Assembly (NCBI RefSeq): GCF_021869535.1
Contig: NW_026262712.1
Location: 99,638,140-99,702,139 of the forward strand
Reading direction: 5' to 3'
Length of the DNA stretch: 64,000 nt
DNA from: Mytilus californianus
Taxonomy: Eukaryota > Mollusca > Bivalvia > Mytilida > Mytilidae
In this document: one piece after another, positions 47,342 through 60,360 of the stretch
Layout of the letters: each line of letters opens with the position of its first letter
Numbering within the stretch: the first letter of the stretch is position 1
Program-made: the position numbers and the translations under genes
The notes under the pieces: generated by a model
Database searches by the model: none
Told to the model about the DNA's origin: nothing
What the model saw: the letters and a program-made list of their open reading frames with translations, nothing else

Positions 47342-50300
47342 CTATTCATCAGGGTAATAGTCTTTGAAACTATTGACTGCACAATATTCTGTGGAATGAA
47401 ATAGCACAAATATTTCATTCTTTTTTATATAGAAAAAACATACTAAGGTATAATAACAATACCTATTTTACTTTGCAAAACACTTTTCCGAAATATCATT
47501 TAAAAAATCATAAGCTACTTAATTTAACTGCTAGGCCTTTTCCTCCTAAACAATGGGGGAAAAGGCTTAAAATAAGATGTGCAGGTAAAATTCGTGATTT
47601 AACAATATCTAAGAGAGAGTTGTACATCAGCTTTGAAAAGTATTATACTAGTAGTATGAAATGATAATAAGTTAAATTGTCTTTTTGATAATCATATAGT
47701 TTGCGGCCCTTGGATGTTCTTTATGTAACAGAATTAAAAAAATCATTCATAAGTATTTTTAGAATTTGACTTTTAACATTGCAAATCAAAGGCAAACTAT
47801 CACTGTCGCCTATTTTACACCTTGCGAGTCCCGAACAACAAATGTATTTGCAAGCGGAATCATTGATTTGTTCCAACAGCAAAGATTAAAATAGCATTTC
47901 GGTTTCATGAATGAATCTTGTAAAGTGAACTGTACTTATGTTGAAAAGTAGAAAGATCCAACGGGGGCAAGTATATATGATAGAATTATCATGAAATCAT
48001 TTGAACTGATGAAATTTTGGATTTACCTCACTTAGTTGATCCTTTTCACGTGTATTTACCATTTCAAATGTCAATTGGATCGATCATTGGATCTAAAGCA
48101 TGGTCATCATGGCCATTTGCTTGTTGGCCTAAGAACGAAAATGAATACAGTTTTACCCAAATCAATCAAGATGTTATTGTATAACGGTATTACCATGGTA
48201 GCTTCTTATAACTACAACTGAGACATTGATTTTGGTACATGCATGTTCAGTGAAAGAAGTTTGCTCTACTTGAATGTTGTCTTTAATACTTAACCATTCA
48301 AATCCAATGCCAATACCAAATGCAGTAGATAACATGACTAAAAACTTTGAAAACGATGTAATTGAAAATCTTAAGTTAAAGCATAATGACATATTTGGTT
48401 TTTGGTCTTGTCATATTTTGTTTTTACTCTGATAAGAATGCAAGATACTAACATGTTTTACACTAAATCATTGATACATTCTCTCTATTAATAAATGATC
48501 CTACATCCCCGTCATTTTGTCTCCGGTACTTAGTTGTCTCCTTGGCAATCAGATAGTGTACCACATATCATTATTCTTATTCAAATTAATGTAAATATAT
48601 ATGTACTGATACTAGAATATTTGAATTTCTATATACCGCATCGGTGGTCTCGTGGTATTGCGCTCTACACAAACAAATTAAGTTCTGGCAGAGACCGTAA
48701 TGAGGCTATTTATTTAAATGGACAATTGTTCAAGATCTGCAAAATTTCATCTAGGTGAAAGGAGGGTGTGGAAAGTAGGAATGACTTGAGAGGAGAAAAT
48801 GTTTCAGTTAATAATGCATAGCAGTAGACAAGGTTGCAATAATGAAATCACACGCATTACAAAAGGAGTGAGACCGGATGAGTCGACAGGATGACCTGTT
48901 CCTGGTATGCATGCATCACAAAGCCATGCTAATATACACTCAGCTAAAATGTCACAACATGGAATACGACACAATCGGTACATTACAGATAAGATGACTA
49001 TACTGGAATCTACAGATTAATGACAGGGAAACCTGTCGTTAGTGAACTGAGACACAGACAAATTGTATCGGTCGATCAATTCGTGGTCTGTTAATCTTAT
49101 GTGCACGTATCGATTTAAGTAGTTTTTTTCTTATAACACTGTTTTTGGCATTTTTCTATCAGGAGCACACTACTGTTAATGCAGTCCGCATGATGTGATC
49201 AAGAACGAGCGTAAAGTATCAATTCAGATATTTAAATGCAAAACAATGGGCAGAGGGTATGTTATAACGAAACGTGAATATAAACGTTAATACTAGCTTC
49301 TGATCGACCTTCGATAGAAGAACATGCATGAAATCTGCCTCATGAGAATAAAGAACATGTCAGCAAGAAGAGAAACACAATTGTTGCAAACTAGTCCTCC
49401 AAACGGACAAATTTGTCATCAATAACAAATAATCATGAAGCTTGATCATTTCAATTTCAGAGAACAAGTTGTTTGAAGCATATCAATTTTTGGATAAAGT
49501 ATGATTTACCCAAGATATTTTTACCTGCGATGGGCATATTTTTGTTAAAAAATAATGTTGTCTCGTTCCCTATTAGTTTGTATAAGTATCAAGTGCATCC
49601 ACCAAAGAATATTTTAATTACCTGGGGCGTTTTCTGAGTTCACTGTCACTATTCTTTGTTCAACTGAAATAAAACAATATTTATACATAATTGTAAGTAA
49701 GATTGTATTGAATCCCCTGCAAATGTATGACTTATAAACATTATTTTTAAATCTAGAAGTGTATATACGTTTAGTAAAAAAGTACGATTCACATAAACAT
49801 GTTCGATTTCTCAGAAAAACGTTCAATAACAAATGGCAAACTACGTATTAATTGTTTACTATAAAGTTTACAATGCAAGATCTATTAATCAAGTTTAATT
49901 TTATGGACCACATGCTTATTTCGATAAAAGGTTAAAGCAAAATGCATGTTCCTTTTCAGAATTGATCCAATCTAAGTTGAAACTCACAGTTGTGTTCCAT
50001 CTTGTGTGTACGTTGAGTTCCTAACACAACATGATGTTGTTTTCCTACATGTAAACATAGTATTGAAATATAAACGCCTAAGGATGACTCAAAACTACAG
50101 TTTTTGAATGGCCATATCTCACTCTAGAAAGTACGGTTCATTAAGTTTTGAGCATTTACGCCGTATCAGGGCAGACAATTATACTCTAAAGTCAACATAT
50201 TTTATCAGTTATTCCTTGTTGTATTAAAGTAAAATGAAAAAACAAGTGAAAAAGGAAAACATTCTTTAATCTAACGTTTAATTTATATAAATTACTGTTT

Positions 50301-53300
50301 TTTATTTCATATTCCAAGATTTTGTTTGATGACAACTATACGTCTGAAGCAATTGTACGAATTGAACGTGAAGTTTTGCGCCACGAATATCTATTCCGTC
50401 AGGCAAATAATCTTTTTCATTCAAAACCCAATGCATATAGAAACATTTACTAAGATTATACTAATGTGAAATTATACATAGTTTCTTTATTTTAATATTT
50501 TCTGCTTTTTCATTGAAGCATCAGTATTTATTTTGCATTTTGATAATATTGTTATCTGTTTAACATGTATGAGGCAAAATTGCATTCAAAATATATCATA
50601 TCATTATCTCTTACTTAGATAGTATATTACTTTTCTTGTGATAATCTACCATAACTTACTTAATTCAAGACATATGTTTGCACCTGTCCTATGTCAGGTA
50701 CCTGATGTTCAGTGGTTGTCGTTTGTTGATGTGGTTCATAAGTGTTTCTCTTTTCTCGTTTTTTTATACAGATTAGACCGTTGGTTTTTCCGTTTGAATG
50801 GTTTTACACTAGTCATTTTTGGGGCCCTTTATATCTTGCTGTTCGATGTGAGCCAAGGCTCCGTGTTGAAGACCGTACTTTGACCTATAATGGTTTACTT
50901 TTACAAATTGTGACTTGGATGGAGAGTTGTCTCATTGGCACTCATACTACATCTTCTTAAAACTATATATGAATTGAAGCAAATGTTGTGTATACGTCAA
51001 TGAGACAGTAACACAACGACAAAAAATACCAAAATATATCTAGAATATATTTATAGTATCAACAGGTTTATGTATGGCTGTACGTTAAATTTGCTTAAAA
51101 TATATCTGTGTTTAGGTTAATACCGAATATTTTCCTGTAATTGATATCATCAGAGATTCATAGTTTTTATTGGATATTATTTATCAAGAAAATATGTTTG
51201 AAATGTTCTTCTTTTATATATCTTTGAACTGTTAACAAAAGTTACGTTTATCACTATTAATTTAAACGTTATATCCTCCTAGTAGCAATGAAAAGCAAGT
51301 TACAATTTTTCCTTGATATTTTGTGGATAAAATGATACCAGCAACCGTCACTTATGAATCTATCCACGCAATGATTGGAACATTTACTTAATTTTAACAT
51401 TTGTGCCCCAATGTTCTATTCTGTAGAACGAAGAGCATGTGTCTAATGATAAAATATATCGTCATGCTCTATGTTAATTCGAACAATGTTCTTTTACAAT
51501 GTATCTCTAAATCTGAACTTATAAAATATGAACGTCCATTGAAATCAACATATACTATATTGAATAGTAAGTATTGAGTCTGTTTTCAAAAATTCATAAG
51601 CCCGTTATATCTGTGTTTAAAAAAAAATTGAACTCTTAATTAACCTTGGATATTGAAATATTTTTTCACCAGAAGTCGTCAAGTTTATCCATATTTATGA
51701 CACTTTAAATCAATGAAGTAATGTCCCTGCACGCGTTACTCCCATGACGCTTCAAAAACAGTATATCCCTGTCTAAATTGGATCAAACAGAAAGGAGCTC
51801 TTACAAATAAATTCATCAGCGATTCCAGACCCTCGAATCAAAAAAAGTAAAAAAAGGAAAAATAAAGTAAGAAGTTGAAGAGCATACAGCTTAGGTAATC
51901 TATTCATATAGTGGAAATTCCTTAGTTTTCGACAAATTCAAAGTTTTGAAACAAGTGAAATAAAATATTCATCTAAAGAAGGCAGCTGTATGCCATATTT
52001 ACGTTATTCGTCCGTATTTTTTCTTACATTATCGAAAGAATTGTCCATTGATCTCGGTATTGTTGCCATTTATTCAACATTTAAATCCCTCTTATGTACT
52101 AATTTAATGGTAATCTTAGGAAATTTATTCAAATTATATCATATTATGCATTTACCTGCAAGATTAAGAAACAAAGGTGTACTAAGGCTTGCAAACACTA
52201 TTCCAATTATTGGTAACACTATCCGGACTATAAAATTACAATAAACAAAACAAAAGCATTATAGTAAACAGATATTTTTATATACAATATGCACTAATTA
52301 TAATGCTACTCTTATCTCTTGAAAGTCAAGTTGTGCTGTATGAATAGTATATGCATAATGTGTATATGTGTAAACGAACCATTATTTGTCATAGAAGGTC
52401 AACGTATCCTAATATCTCTATAAACAAAGTGTACTCATACCCTCAGCGGGTCTTTGACATCAATGAGAATTCAATTTGTCCGCTATCCAACAGTATTTAT
52501 ACTGGTAACATTCCCACGTTGTGTCGCTATGATATGAAACATGGAGATTACATATCTGGGAACCGGAAGTTAAACAAAACATAATATCTATGAATATAAA
52601 AATATCTCCCCAAAAGAGGCGTGGTTTGTGAATAAGCTGTATTTACCAAGTGTAACCTTAAGATATGATTGCATACTTCAACTATATACAGTGACGACAG
52701 GAAACCACATGCATATGATGGACGCTAACTTCTTGAGTCTTTAGAAAAAGTCATTCGATTTCAGAAATTGTTTTTTGAAAGAAATTAAATGTTATTGATT
52801 AAGCATATAGTTCAACTATTTCGTCGACCTTTAAACAGGAAAAAATTGATTAATTGTACATTTTAATGTTTGTACTGACCAAATAGACAATTGACATATT
52901 TTAATCATCCAGCTTCGAAAATCATATACTTTAATTCCTATTATACGTACATATACACGTAGCATCATCGAAATACCCACATAATGTGCATATTCCGAGA
53001 AATAGACAGGAACATGTTATAAAACTCACAGTCTTCAAACCTGAAACGAGAATTGTTTTGAATGTTTAAAAACGCACGACTGAGCTGACGGATATAAAAA
53101 TATTTTGAGATAATTCCACCAATAGTGGCATAAAGGGAAATACCTCAGATTGATAGCAAGACGGGCTTATTCTGTCGACTCATCTTTATCCAACTGCGAT
53201 TGGAAATCATATCATTTTTATTGTCGTTATTACTTATTCCTCGATAACATTTTAACGGACGTCGATATGTCATCTCTTACAACTTCGGCAATCTTTTTCT

Positions 53301-53952
53301 TCTTTTCACCTTTAATCAATAAAAATGCAAGACATGATAATTTACATTATAACAATCAAATCGTGTAAGTCAGCCATTGAAACAATCATTTTGCATTTGG
53401 AATTCAGGTCACCCTAAGGTGAAGTCTCTGCAGCTGGGCATTTGACCTAATCATTATTGAATTGACTTATCTAGAAAAAGTTTGAACAGATGTTGAAAGA
53501 AATTGTAATTAAAGTCGTCGGTCGCGCTTAAATTGTTAACAAATGTTTGTTTAAAGGGCTGCTGCTTGCTCAATTTTCTGATTAGTGGAGGTATATGCTT
53601 TCATTGTTGGGTTTATAATGCCATTTTAACTTTTACTCTATAAACTATTCGGAAATGGAGTCGGTTTTCCAGCGTAAAATCTATACATTATACTTACCAA
53701 ATACAGACAGAAAGCAATGTTCTTTATATGATAATTATCTCTTCAGTCCTCTTTTCTAGAAACTTTATAACAATATACAAAAAGTTTGAGTAATTGATTT
53801 CTTAATATGAAGTAAATTATATACGGTGCATTATAAGATATTTACTCTAAATTTATCGGAACATTATGAATTATCATTACATAATAAAATTAGTTACTGC
53901 GCTGTCAACATACCTGGAATAGAGTTGATGCACATGCAATTTTGCCAGATAT
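47342..53952 (-). CDS. candidate gene of small phase-1 exons with a membrane segment (partial)
   Basis: Proposed exons, minus strand, in order: 53914-53952 (39 nt), 52156-52227 (72 nt), 49988-50020 (33 nt), 49622-49663 (42 nt), 47342-47388 (last, stop TAG at 47342-47344). Each is bounded by AG and GT, each internal length is a multiple of 3, and all are open in phase 1 so the joins keep frame. The 72-nt exon encodes a hydrophobic helix (IVLPIIGIVFASLSTPLFL); the following exons encode a short polar tail ending AVNSFKDYYPDE. The 33-nt exon has the weakest acceptor. The 5' part was not found. It resembles the end of a single-pass receptor, but short exons can be found by chance, so this stays tentative. 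Confidence 0.35.
47400..49621. other. unassigned, possibly intronic
   Basis: No repeat family recognised except a short tRNA-like A-box match (CGGTGGTCTCGTGGTATTGC) at 48649-48668 that resembles the SINE head at 2110 but lacks a B box. Frames at 47473-47664 and 48036-48221 have no recognisable domain. Confidence 0.35.
50021..50679. other. unassigned, possibly intronic
   Basis: AT-rich; nothing recognised. Confidence 0.3.
50680..50960 (+). mobile_element. 3'-tail fragment (GAGTGCCAATGAGAC sub-type)
   Basis: TGTCCTATGTCAGGTACCTG, TTCAGTGGTTGTCGTTTGTT, GGGGCCCTTTATATCTTGCT and the end GTCTCATTGGCACTCATACT match the minus-strand copy at 59970-60360. 5'-truncated, no coding sequence; the two plus frames here come from the repeat. 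Confidence 0.75.
50961..52155. other. unassigned, possibly intronic
   Basis: A block at 51890-51960 (TTAGGTAATCTATTC, AATTCAAAGTTTTG) is similar to 54165-54225 and marks a dispersed repeat. No gene seen. Confidence 0.35.
52228..53913. other. unassigned, possibly intronic
   Basis: Plus frames at 52351-52584 and 53150-53368 have no recognisable domain. Weak extra exon candidates exist near 53030 and 53690 but do not meet the frame or splice-site standard. Confidence 0.3.
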
Positions 53953-54995
53953 CTGCAAAAGGAACAGAGAGTATTTATTGTTTCAACATATGTGTTTTTA
54001 GTTTAAGGCATGTCACTTAGATTTTCAAAGGATTTTTTTTAACTTACTTTTACATTAATATGGTACCAGCATATATATATGTACATCGTCGCAAGCTTAT
54101 AAACATGGTTTAATTTAATACAGCATTGAGGACCCAAAATTCCGAAAGGTTTCCCAAATACAGCCACGGTAATCTATTCCTGGTGTAGAAAATCCTTAGT
54201 ATCTCGAACAATTCAAAGTTAAGTACAGTTAATTTATTTATCTTTCAATTTGCAAACTCCTTTCTACGTTCTTAAAACATTTTGTATGCTATTTAGTCTT
54301 TGACTTTTTGGATACTCTGTTGAAATGTTATGTGATTAAATAGAGATGTGAATGATACGCTAATGAAACATCAACCTAACGACACAATTACCCAAAGATA
54401 TCCAGGGGGCAACATACAGTCTTAAAAAAAGACAGGTGTCTATACAATATGTCAAGCTCTAAATACTCTTTACTCTAAATTTTACATTTGAATAAAACTT
54501 GAAACAGATTATTGTGTACTTAAAGGACATAACGTACATGTAGGTGTCAATTGATTTGAAATGTCCATCACCCCTGCACTCATAACAGAAACTTTCATAC
54601 AGCAATGTTATCAACAAAATAGGAAGACAATAACATATATCCGACGTGATAGTTACAATATTTCTAAGCTTCTTCTTTCTCTGTTTTCAATACATCTAAA
54701 AATGATTATTTATTTATTTAATTGGGACGTTACCCTGATTACCTTGAGTTTTTGGAAACTATCTTTTACGAAATATTCAGCCGAAATATTTGTTGTTAAC
54801 ACCTATTGACTATAATATGAGGTACATGTAGTGCGTGATCGGTTAAATATAACTTTACGTTTTCAACATTAAACATGCAGATGCTAAAAGTAATGATCAA
54901 TTATAAATTTTGAACTCATAGTTTTAACATTGTTTTTACTTAAAATATGTTTTTATTGTGCCATATTTTTTTAACGCTCAAAATACAAACATCAA
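53953..54995. other. unassigned with a dispersed repeat block
   Basis: At 54125-54225 CATTGAGGACCCAAAATTCC and GGTAATCTATTCCTGGTGTA form a dispersed repeat shared in part with 51890-51960. At 54350-54440 there is a diverged tail-like piece. No gene seen. Confidence 0.35.
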
Positions 54996-55594
54996 ATAAA
55001 AAAGAAGTGGTATGATGCCAATGAGACAAATCTTCACAAGAGACAAAATGACTCAGAAATTAACAACTATAGGTCACCATACGGCCTTCAACAATGAGCA
55101 AACCCCATACTGCATAGTCAGCTATAAAAGGCCCCGAAATGACAATGTAAAACAATTCAAACGAGAAACTTAACGGCCTAATTTATGTACAAAAAAGAAC
55201 GAAAAACAAATATGTAACACATCAACAAACGACAACCACTGAATTATAGGCTCCTGACTTGGGACAGGCCCATACATACAGAATGTGGCGGCGTTAAACA
55301 TATTAGCGTGATCCCAATCCCCCCCCCCCTCCCCCTAACCGGGGACAGTGGTGTAACAGTACAATATAAGAACGAACTATAAAAATCAGTTGAAAAAGGC
55401 TTAACTCATCAGATGGATACAAATAGAAAAAATCTAAAAAAAAACACATAGAGTGGACGTGGCCAGGTACTTGTACATCCCAACAATAAAAAGACACTAA
55501 GTACAGATCTGACAGTACTCGCAGTTACTGACAGCTAGTTAAAAGCCACTAACAACTATTAAAAACAAATCATGCATCTAAGACTAAATTATCA

Positions 55595-55640
55595 ATCAGT
55601 ACACCTCCAACATCCAATGGATTGAGTGTAAAGACATCAT
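55595..55640 (-). promoter_or_regulatory. weak SECIS candidate in family B 3' UTR
   Basis: Minus strand ATGATGTC to ACTGAT with ACACTC and GAGGTGT partly pairing, then AATCC and a small ATCC-ATT-GGAT stem. The quartet residues are present, but the helix needs a 4-nt bulge and the matching stretch in copy 4 pairs poorly. Much less convincing than the family A elements. Confidence 0.25.
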
Positions 55641-55849
55641 AAACAGTCAGAGATAAACATGACCCTGTGCAATGCCAAGATACAGGTGTCGACAGGTTGT
55701 AGATCCATGAATGTGTATATGTATATAACAATAATATTTAGTTTGCTTTTAATTTACTGATAACAAAATCAATATTAATACCAATAAAAACAATATTCAA
55801 AGATCTAATTACAGTGTTGAATTGGTACCCTTTTAGAATAAGTTAATTT

Positions 55850-58800
55850 AAAGGATCGATAAGTTTACCAGGATCGTTTCTAAATTTCCGGGCACGGTAA
55901 ACAACATCTCTGTAAAAAAGAGGATGTGCTATCCCGTTTGAAATAAGTTTTCTATAGGTACAACCAAACTTCAAAACCAAATCTTTATTTCTATGGAAGA
56001 ATTTAGTAAATGTTTTAAGTAATTTGTGGTAACGAAATCCCTGGCTTAATAATTTACCAGTAATACATAGACTACGTTCGTTAAAATCAAAAACGTCACA
56101 ACAGAGACGGGCATAGCGAACGAGTTGTGAAATATCAACACCTTAAGATGGTGTCAAAGGAACATTGTAGTAAATTTTAGTATTGAGTTTTAGGTGTTAA
56201 ACCGAAATATCTAAATCTAGGAAAGGACAGTTATTACCGTTTACATTTGATTTTAAAGTAAGTTCCTTTGGGTAAATTTCGGCAATATATTTAGAAAATT
56301 CTTGATTATTTAACGAACAAATATCATCAAGATAACGGTAAGTGTTGTTGAATTTATCAATCAAATGCAATTTAGACGGGTCTTTACTAAGTTTGGTAAT
56401 AAACCTTGATTCATAACAGTACAAAAACAAGTCTGCTAATAAAGGGGCGCAATTAGTGCCCATAGGAATACCTACAACCTGTTGATAAACTTTGTTGCCG
56501 AAACGTTCATAAATATTATCAAGCTGAAAATTAACAGCTTCAATCATCTCATCACACCTCCAGTAAGTATATCTAGCATATTTACCTTTCTCATTAGAGA
56601 AGAAGGCTTTAAATGAGTTGCAGCAAATATATTTGCATTCAGATTTACCAAACTACCATTTAATTAAATAGGAAAACGTTTCTTTGATAAGATTGTGTGG
56701 AAGTGTAGTGTAAAGAGCTGAAAAGACAAAACAGAATCAAAAGGACCATCAAAAGCACGTAATTTATCTAAAACATCCAAAGAATTTTTTACACTCCGAA
56801 AAAAGTTAATTTCACTATTTTCATAGATTTTATTACAAAAGTGATAAGTTCTTTGATAGAAGTTAAGGAAATAGTTAAAAGCACTGAAAGATTAGATGTA
56901 GAACACTTACTAGAGGCCGAGATGAAACGATATTTTACTGGTTTTTTGTGTACCTGAGGTAACCAATACATAGTAGGGACCTTCAAATGTTCAGAAGATG
57001 CCTTAAGCTGTGATGTGGTTATAATATGTTTGTTTACTATATGACTCTCTGTGGAGCGTACAGACTTGAATGTAAATGAATTTAAAATTTCATTCTTAAG
57101 AAGGTCCGTGTAGATTTTACGGCATACCACCACCACAGTACAAACACAAACCGCTTTGAAAGTTCTTGAAGTTTATTTCTTATTCTAGAAATAGGCGTAT
57201 CATGTACTACGTGTGAAATTCGAATATCCACAACATTCATACATTTATTTAAATAAGAATCGAGAGATTTTTTATCAGATTTTTCCCGTTTACACCAATT
57301 CTTACAATACGAGGAAAGAGCGTCTTTTTTGACCTGACGACACTGTTTCCAATCTATTTTAGATGGAGGACGATATTTTGGTCCTTTTTTCAAAAAGTTT
57401 TTAACCTCTCTGTCTTGGACGATATTGAGGTCCCCCGCACAGTTACAAGATAGAGGAGTATTATTTTGTACATTACATTAATAATAATAATCTTTTAATA
57501 TCAATTTAATCATTTATGAATATAAGCTTTTTTTTGTTTTTTTTTTGTTTAGTTTTTTTTTTGTGTATGGGGAGGGGGATGTTAATAGAAGCGCTGACAC
57601 TGACAGGTCAAAATGAATAAACATATATTGTTTTCTTCTTTGATAGAAAAAATGAATATAATTATTGTATGAGATGAAGAAATACAAAATAAAGAATAAT
57701 AATAAAAAAATTATATTTTCTACATTGACGTCTGATGTTATTGACGTATAATTAAAAATTAAACTTCTGCTGGATTTTTTTGTATGTTGTATGAAATAAT
57801 GTGTGGTTCTGTGTTATCAAAATAGGAAGGTATAAAGTTTTGAACGGTAGAGTCATTAAATATACTCGATAAGTTGACCTCTGTTAATATATTTAATTTT
57901 CAGAAAGTGCCGTTTATGATCTTCAGGTTTATCGATACGCGGGAACAGCCTATGGTTGCAAAAAGCTGTAATTATACGCGAATATTCATAGAGTGGACTG
58001 AAGAAAGAGATTGTGTCACACTCCTGGAAAATATCATGTACTTTACTAATTGGTATTTGACCAGTTTACATAATAATTGATGCCTACCATTGTTTTTAAA
58101 TAAAGATAGATTATCAAATGCATAATTTATACGATGTTAAATTCGTTGATTTCGATTGATACGTTTGCCATGAGACCTATTATTACGTTTTCTTTTATCG
58201 ACAATATTCATAATATCTATAGAAGAAGTTGTAGATATGTTCCCTTGTCCAAGTAAATTATCATTAAGACCCAGGGGATAAGCTGTCTGTCGTTTAATTC
58301 ATGACAGTTCAATAATTTTACGGGAATCTTCAAATTGTTTATGCGATTGCCCTTGTTGGAATCTTACAAATTTAATATTGTGATTGTGTTTACCTAAATG
58401 TTGGTAAATTATACTTTTGAATTTCTTTGGTTTTCGGAAGCGGTATAGTTGTTCCTGTGTTTATTTAAAGCATTCCTGTCCTGTTTGTACTACATATTGT
58501 ATACCACATTTTGGCTTTGTTCAAGTAACCAGATAAATGAGGCTTTGAGTTTTTCATGTAATGTCACAGGAAAAGGAAAGCGAAAAAGCTCTCCCGTTCA
58601 CTGTTGACCTAACAGTATTATTAGAAGATAATCTAGATCAGGTTAGTCATTTTCTGGCATTGCACGGGAATATTTGTGGATATCCACGTGCATTTTTATT
58701 TAATAATCTGGCTGCAGCAGCATTGCCACCTTTGACACAGTTGTAAAAAGTGCTAAATTTAGAAGGGGAATTTCGATTGACGGCGTTTGAATTTTTATTT

Positions 58801-58961
58801 GGAATGAGGTTTTTTGAGCACGTGAATATCCTTGAAGGATTGGTGTATAATGTTTCTTGCCATTTCGTAAAATCATGATTAATCAAGGGTAATGAGAAAA
58901 TTAAATGAGGCCGATAGTCATAACATTGAATAAGAATTACAATAACGGAACATATAAACAA
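55850..58961 (-). pseudogene. GIY-YIG endonuclease + reverse transcriptase polyprotein with in-frame TGA codons (copy 3)
   Basis: From the ATG at 58961 the frame is free of TAA and TAG for about 160 codons and contains four TGAs: CNARK-TGA (58647-58649), LT-TGA-SRLSS (58638-58640), CDIT-TGA-KTQ (58554-58556) and YLVT-TGA-TKPKCGIQYV (58521-58523). Three correspond to family A TGAs and the second to the Cys of LTC there. A TAA follows at the LSKRTQEH position. Later parts: GQGNISTTSSIDIMNIV, LSCNCAGDL (CxC with two true Cys codons), GPKYRPPSKIDWKQC, VVVVCRKIYTDLL (Cys where family A has TGA), MYWLPQVHKKP, GIPMGTNCAPLLADL and RYLDDI. Frameshifts and stops make it non-functional. Confidence 0.82.
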
Positions 58962-59969
58962 TTTATAAAACAGTCGAAGAATTTTTATAAAATCTATATT
59001 GAACAGCCCTACAGAATGACGTTAGTAAAACATTGTAAAACAAGACAGATATATTACAAACATTGATCCGAGAAAACAGTTATATCGTAGTGAATTTATC
59101 TAAGACAGAAAACAACAAAAACAATTTAACAAAAATTAAATTTATTGATTTAGGGACACATTTTATCAAAATTATAGAAAGTATATTAACTGTCACTCAA
59201 ATATATCAGTATCAGTATATTTAGGGATTTTATCAATTTGCTATTTAAAATTATTAACTAGAGTTTTTTTGCTCCGTGTTGAAGGCCTCAGTGTGACTTT
59301 GAGATGAAGAACAGCAATAAAAGCGCTGTTCCTTTGGTTTTTTGGGGGTTTTTTTTTATTTGCTGTGCATGTACTTATTTTGTGTCATGGATAGATACCC
59401 CATATCCTTTGTTTTTCTATTCTACACGCTTATCTAATTTATCGCTTCATGCTGAAGGTCATCAACATAACCAATATTTTCTATGGTCTCTACTGTTTTG
59501 TGCACATTTTATAACCAGAAACAAGAGGCCACCCATCACACGCAACATTTGTCTCTTAAAACCCCCAATGTTAATAATAGCAGGCAAATAAGTAAAAAAA
59601 AGTTCTAAAAACTTGTCAGACCCAAATGCATATTTTCGTTGCAGTAAATAAGTAAACTATATAAATGTCTCATTGTATAGGAATGTTCAGCACGAGTTCT
59701 CCGTTTACTTCTTTTTTTTTCTGAATCAAAAAGATCTTTATGATAAGTTTCCTCTTCTTTTTCGAAGACAAAATTACATTTCACTAATGGATACATTTGA
59801 GGACTGTGCAAGAACATTGTTTAAGTTCTAATAATGTGACCTATGGTTACACATTTTATCTGAATGTATCAAAATTATTCGGTCATTCATAAACAATAAT
59901 ATCTCTCTTCGTGACAAAGCCTCAATCGATATTGTTTTCTTCAGCACAAATCATTAATTTGAATAGATA
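58962..59969. other. unassigned upstream of copy 3
   Basis: A short piece at 59262-59290 (GCTCCGTGTTGAAGGCC) resembles a tail repeat. A minus frame at 59605-59817 with a charged stretch (FEKEEETYHKDLF) looks mildly protein-like and follows an AG, but has no known domain or clear donor. Confidence 0.3.
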
Positions 59970-60360
59970 TAGGAAGATGTGGTATGAGTGCCAATGAGAC
60001 AACTCTACATCCAAGTTACAATTTATAAAAGTAAATCATTATAGGTCAAGGTACGGCCTTCAACACGGAGCATTGGCTCACACCGAACAACAAGATATAA
60101 AGGGCCCCAAAAAATTACTTGTGTAAAACCATTCAAACGGAAAAACCAACGGTCTAATCTATATAAAAACGAGAAACGAGAAACACGTATGAACTACATA
60201 AACAGACGACAACTACTGTAATCAGATTCCTGACTTAGGACAGGTGCAAACATTTGCAGCGGGATTAAACGTTTTTATGGTACCAAACTTTCTCCCTTTT
60301 CTGAAACAATAGTATAACATCACAACATAGAAAAACACTCTATAAAATATCAATTGGAAG
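59970..60360 (-). mobile_element. 3'-tail fragment (GAGTGCCAATGAGAC sub-type)
   Basis: Starts AAGATGTGGTATGAGTGCCA, continues with GGTCAAGGTACGGCCTTCAA, GGGCCCC and TCCTGACTTAGGACAGGTGC. 5'-truncated; same sub-type as 50680-50960 in the opposite orientation. Confidence 0.75.

Larger units (their letters stand above)
54996..58961 (-). mobile_element. Naiad-type Penelope-like retroelement, family B, copy 3
   Basis: The longest copy. Minus strand: ATG at 58961, N-terminal region, GIY-YIG endonuclease (58557-58270), linker, a non-coding AT-rich insertion (about 57750-57480), the CxC site (57439-57447), pre-RT, reverse transcriptase (57000-55860), then a 3' UTR that ends with the abundant tail at 55001 (AAGAAGTGGTATGATGCCAA). 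The protein is clearly related to family A but much diverged, so it is a separate family. Confidence 0.82.

Noticed and set aside
48649-48668. Second tRNA-derived SINE
   Set aside because: Only the A-box-like stretch matches the SINE head; there is no B box, body or target duplication, so it may be chance or a tiny relic.
53020-53045. Extra micro-exon of the candidate gene at 47342-53952
   Set aside because: Its AG-to-GT span is 11 nt, not a multiple of 3, and would break the phase-1 pattern.
53690-53713. 24-nt exon candidate on the minus strand
   Set aside because: It would keep frame, but the acceptor (CATATAAAG) has no pyrimidine tract.
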